DNA of 40,819 nucleotides from Pasteurella testudinis DSM 23072 (GTDB lineage: Bacteria > Pseudomonadota > Gammaproteobacteria > Enterobacterales > Pasteurellaceae). A program made the translations under genes and the position numbers. Under the pieces are notes generated by a model that was not told the DNA's origin, did no database searches, and worked only from the letters and a program-made list of their open reading frames with translations. Below, one piece after another: positions 36,694-40,819 of the stretch (position 1 is its first letter; each line of letters starts with the position of its first letter). The DNA is taken from assembly GCF_900176075.1 (NCBI RefSeq), contig NZ_FWWV01000012.1:1-40819 (forward strand), in the 5' to 3' direction.

Positions 36694-36707
36694 TTGATTT
36701 AGATCAA
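36694..36707. promoter_or_regulatory. FNR box upstream of catalase
   Basis: TTGAT-TTAG-ATCAA is a perfect match to the FNR consensus TTGATNNNNATCAA. It lies about 135 bases upstream of the catalase start, next to the OxyR-like site. The mode of action (repression or activation) cannot be read from position alone. Confidence 0.6.
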
Positions 36708-36797
36708 TTAGTAAAACTTACCAAGATAAAAGCTATTATTGTTTTTATTTTAAGCAAAATCCGGTGATTTACATTCGGGTAGCTATAGTGGCGCAGT

Positions 36798-36844
36798 AAA
36801 GTGCGGTCGTAACAAGCGGTGAATTATCCGTCAAACCGCACTTT
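36798..36844 (-). terminator. Inverted USS pair after the hypothetical gene
   Basis: AAAGTGCGGT (36798-36807) and ACCGCACTTT (36835-36844) form a 10-bp stem with a 27-nt loop just past the gene ending at 36852. The T-rich tail on the minus strand is weak, so termination is only plausible. Confidence 0.5.
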
Positions 36845-36851
36845 ATGCTGG

Positions 36852-37259
36852 TTAGGCGCTCAGCCATTGTTTTACCAAATCATCGGTAATTTCTTTGCGT
36901 GACCACAGACTGCCGAAATCCGGTTCGGGGAATTTGCTGTGGTTATAAGCAATCAATTTGACGAAATCAAAGGCGGCGTGCGGATAATCGTTAATCAGCA
37001 ACAGCGCAAAATTGCCGTCTTCTGACCAGCAGATTTGCAGGCTGCGCGCGGTTTCTTTTTCGTTGACCGCACTTGTGTTGTAGATATGCAGCGAATCGAC
37101 AATCGGCATGTGTTGTTGACGGGTATCCAAAGCGTAGAAATAGCCGGTTTCGCCGTCGTCTTCAAACACCACCGACAGATAATCATTGCGGGTGGAGGGC
37201 GAACCGAGCTGTTTTTCTTGCCCGATAAACAGTTGATCTTCCAGCGTTAAATAGAACAT
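36852..37259 (-). CDS. Hypothetical protein (possibly DUF2251)
   Basis: The 135-residue product has no signal peptide and no membrane segment and is mostly acidic. Visible features are FEDDGETGYFYALDT near residues 32-46, SLHIYNTSAV, and a conserved-looking CWSEDGNFALLLINDYPHAAFDF at 77-99. This resembles the uncharacterised DUF2251 family, but I am not certain. A ribosome-binding site AGGAAAATAGCC-like stretch precedes the ATG at 37257-37259. It lies between catalase and eno on the same strand, after the eno terminator, so it probably has its own promoter. No function is proposed. Confidence 0.75.
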   Translation of the reverse strand: MFYLTLEDQLFIGQEKQLGSPSTRNDYLSVVFEDDGETGYFYALDTRQQHMPIVDSLHIYNTSAVNEKETARSLQICWSEDGNFALLLINDYPHAAFDFVKLIAYNHSKFPEPDFGSLWSRKEITDDLVKQWLSA

Positions 37260-37291
37260 GGCTATTTTCCTGATGAATAAAAGCAGATAAG

Positions 37292-37325
37292 AAAAAAGGT
37301 TGTCCGAATCGCTTCAAACAACCTT
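37292..37325 (-). terminator. Terminator of eno
   Basis: AAGGTTGT (37296-37303) pairs with ACAACCTT (37318-37325). On the minus strand a run of six T residues follows. It lies 25 bases after the eno stop codon. Confidence 0.85.
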
Positions 37326-37349
37326 CTGTTTATTTAAGCAAAGCAAAAA

Positions 37350-38681
<1,332 letters not shown>

Positions 38682-38734
38682 TCAGTTCTAAAAATCTGAG
38701 CTATATACTAAAGGGATTTGTTTTATTTGTCTTG

Positions 38735-38764
38735 TAAAAAGTGCAGGAATGGCGATTCCCGCAC
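38735..38764 (-). terminator. Terminator of pyrG
   Basis: GTGCAGGAAT (38741-38750) and ATTCCCGCAC (38755-38764) form a 10-bp stem with one wobble. On the minus strand five T residues follow. It lies between pyrG and eno. Confidence 0.85.
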
Positions 38765-38793
38765 CGAATTATTTTTATATTTTAACAAATTGC

Positions 38794-40569
<1,776 letters not shown>

Positions 40570-40620
40570 TCAAAATATGATCTAATAAGCCTTTAATACG
40601 TTAAAATACAAGGTAACGTC

Positions 40621-40819
40621 ATGGACTTATTCCGCTTTTTCGGTCAATTGGAAGACCCGCGTAAAGATATCAACCAAAAATATCCTTTTCTTGAAATCAT
40701 TTTTCTGACCATGAGCGCCGTCATTTCCGGTGCGGAAGGTTGGACGGACATTAAACGGTTCGGGGAATATCATTTGGCGTGGTTGCGTCAATATTTACCT
40801 TTTGAGCGCGGCATCCCGG
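40621..40819 (+). mobile_element. 5' part of an ISAs1-family transposase, cut by the window edge
   Basis: The open frame from ATG 40621 runs to the end of the window and encodes 66 residues so far. It contains DPRKDINQKYPFLEIIF, TMSAVISGAEGWTDIKRFGEYHLAWLRQ and PFERGIP, which match the N-terminal DDE-associated domain of ISAs1 / H-repeat transposases. AAGGTAACGTC precedes the ATG. No DDE residues are within the window, and I see no certain left terminal repeat. Whether the gene is intact is unknown. Confidence 0.75.

Overview
The window is a chromosomal segment of a Pasteurellaceae bacterium from the lineage that uses the Haemophilus/Pasteurella-type DNA uptake signal sequence (USS). The 9-mer AAGTGCGGT or its complement occurs about 58 times by eye count, often as inverted pairs in intergenic hairpins. 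Gene content also fits the family: oapA-oapB, a RhaS-only rhamnose regulon, a serV-argV-type tRNA cluster, and USS-derived tripeptides such as T-A-L inside proteins. The genus is not certain; Aggregatibacter or a close relative is a reasonable guess.

Layout, left to right. 1-550: AT-rich non-coding DNA with the terminator of an upstream gene and the pyrE terminator. 551-1920 (-): rph-pyrE, divergent from yicC (2052-2915 +). 2958-4582 (-): oapA then oapB, separated by a strong terminator-like hairpin. 4696-6339: epmB and efp, divergent; the beta-lysylation enzyme sits head to head with its substrate. 6385-8152 (-): yjjP-yjjB-folA. 8257-10736 (+): proBA. 10798-15813 (-): rhaBADTM, with a divergent rhaS-type activator (16050-16862 +) and a CRP-like site between them. 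16914-18862: GNAT acetyltransferase, tpiA, ychJ. 18923-19239 (-): tRNA-Ser(GCT) followed by two tRNA-Arg(ACG) copies behind a near-consensus promoter. 19370-21604 (-): rep and a small DUF1375-type lipoprotein. 21654-22314 (-): a HigB/HigA-like toxin-antitoxin pair whose toxin has no conventional start codon at full length. 22525-23592: a small membrane protein and a nitroreductase.

23810-26084: a divergent pair, a D(-)-tartrate dehydratase (TarD-like enolase-superfamily enzyme) and a LysR regulator. It contains no USS and is the best candidate for an acquired catabolic module. 26157-28160 (-): the ribosomal operon rpsP-rimM-trmD-rplS. 28434-32477 (+): ybaN, ushA, dsbD. 32676-35006 (+): a TonB-dependent receptor with a CRP site placed as in class II promoters. 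35099-36562 (-): catalase, with a perfect FNR-type box and an OxyR-like half-operator upstream. 36852-40425 (-): a small hypothetical gene, eno and pyrG. 40621 to the right edge (+): the 5' part of an ISAs1-family transposase.

Most of the window is conserved housekeeping sequence. The points most worth a second look are the apparent AUU (or lost) start of the toxin gene, the USS-free tartrate dehydratase/LysR module, the regulatory sites upstream of the catalase and TonB receptor genes, and USS clusters with unusual placement. I do not see a clearly undescribed multi-gene system.
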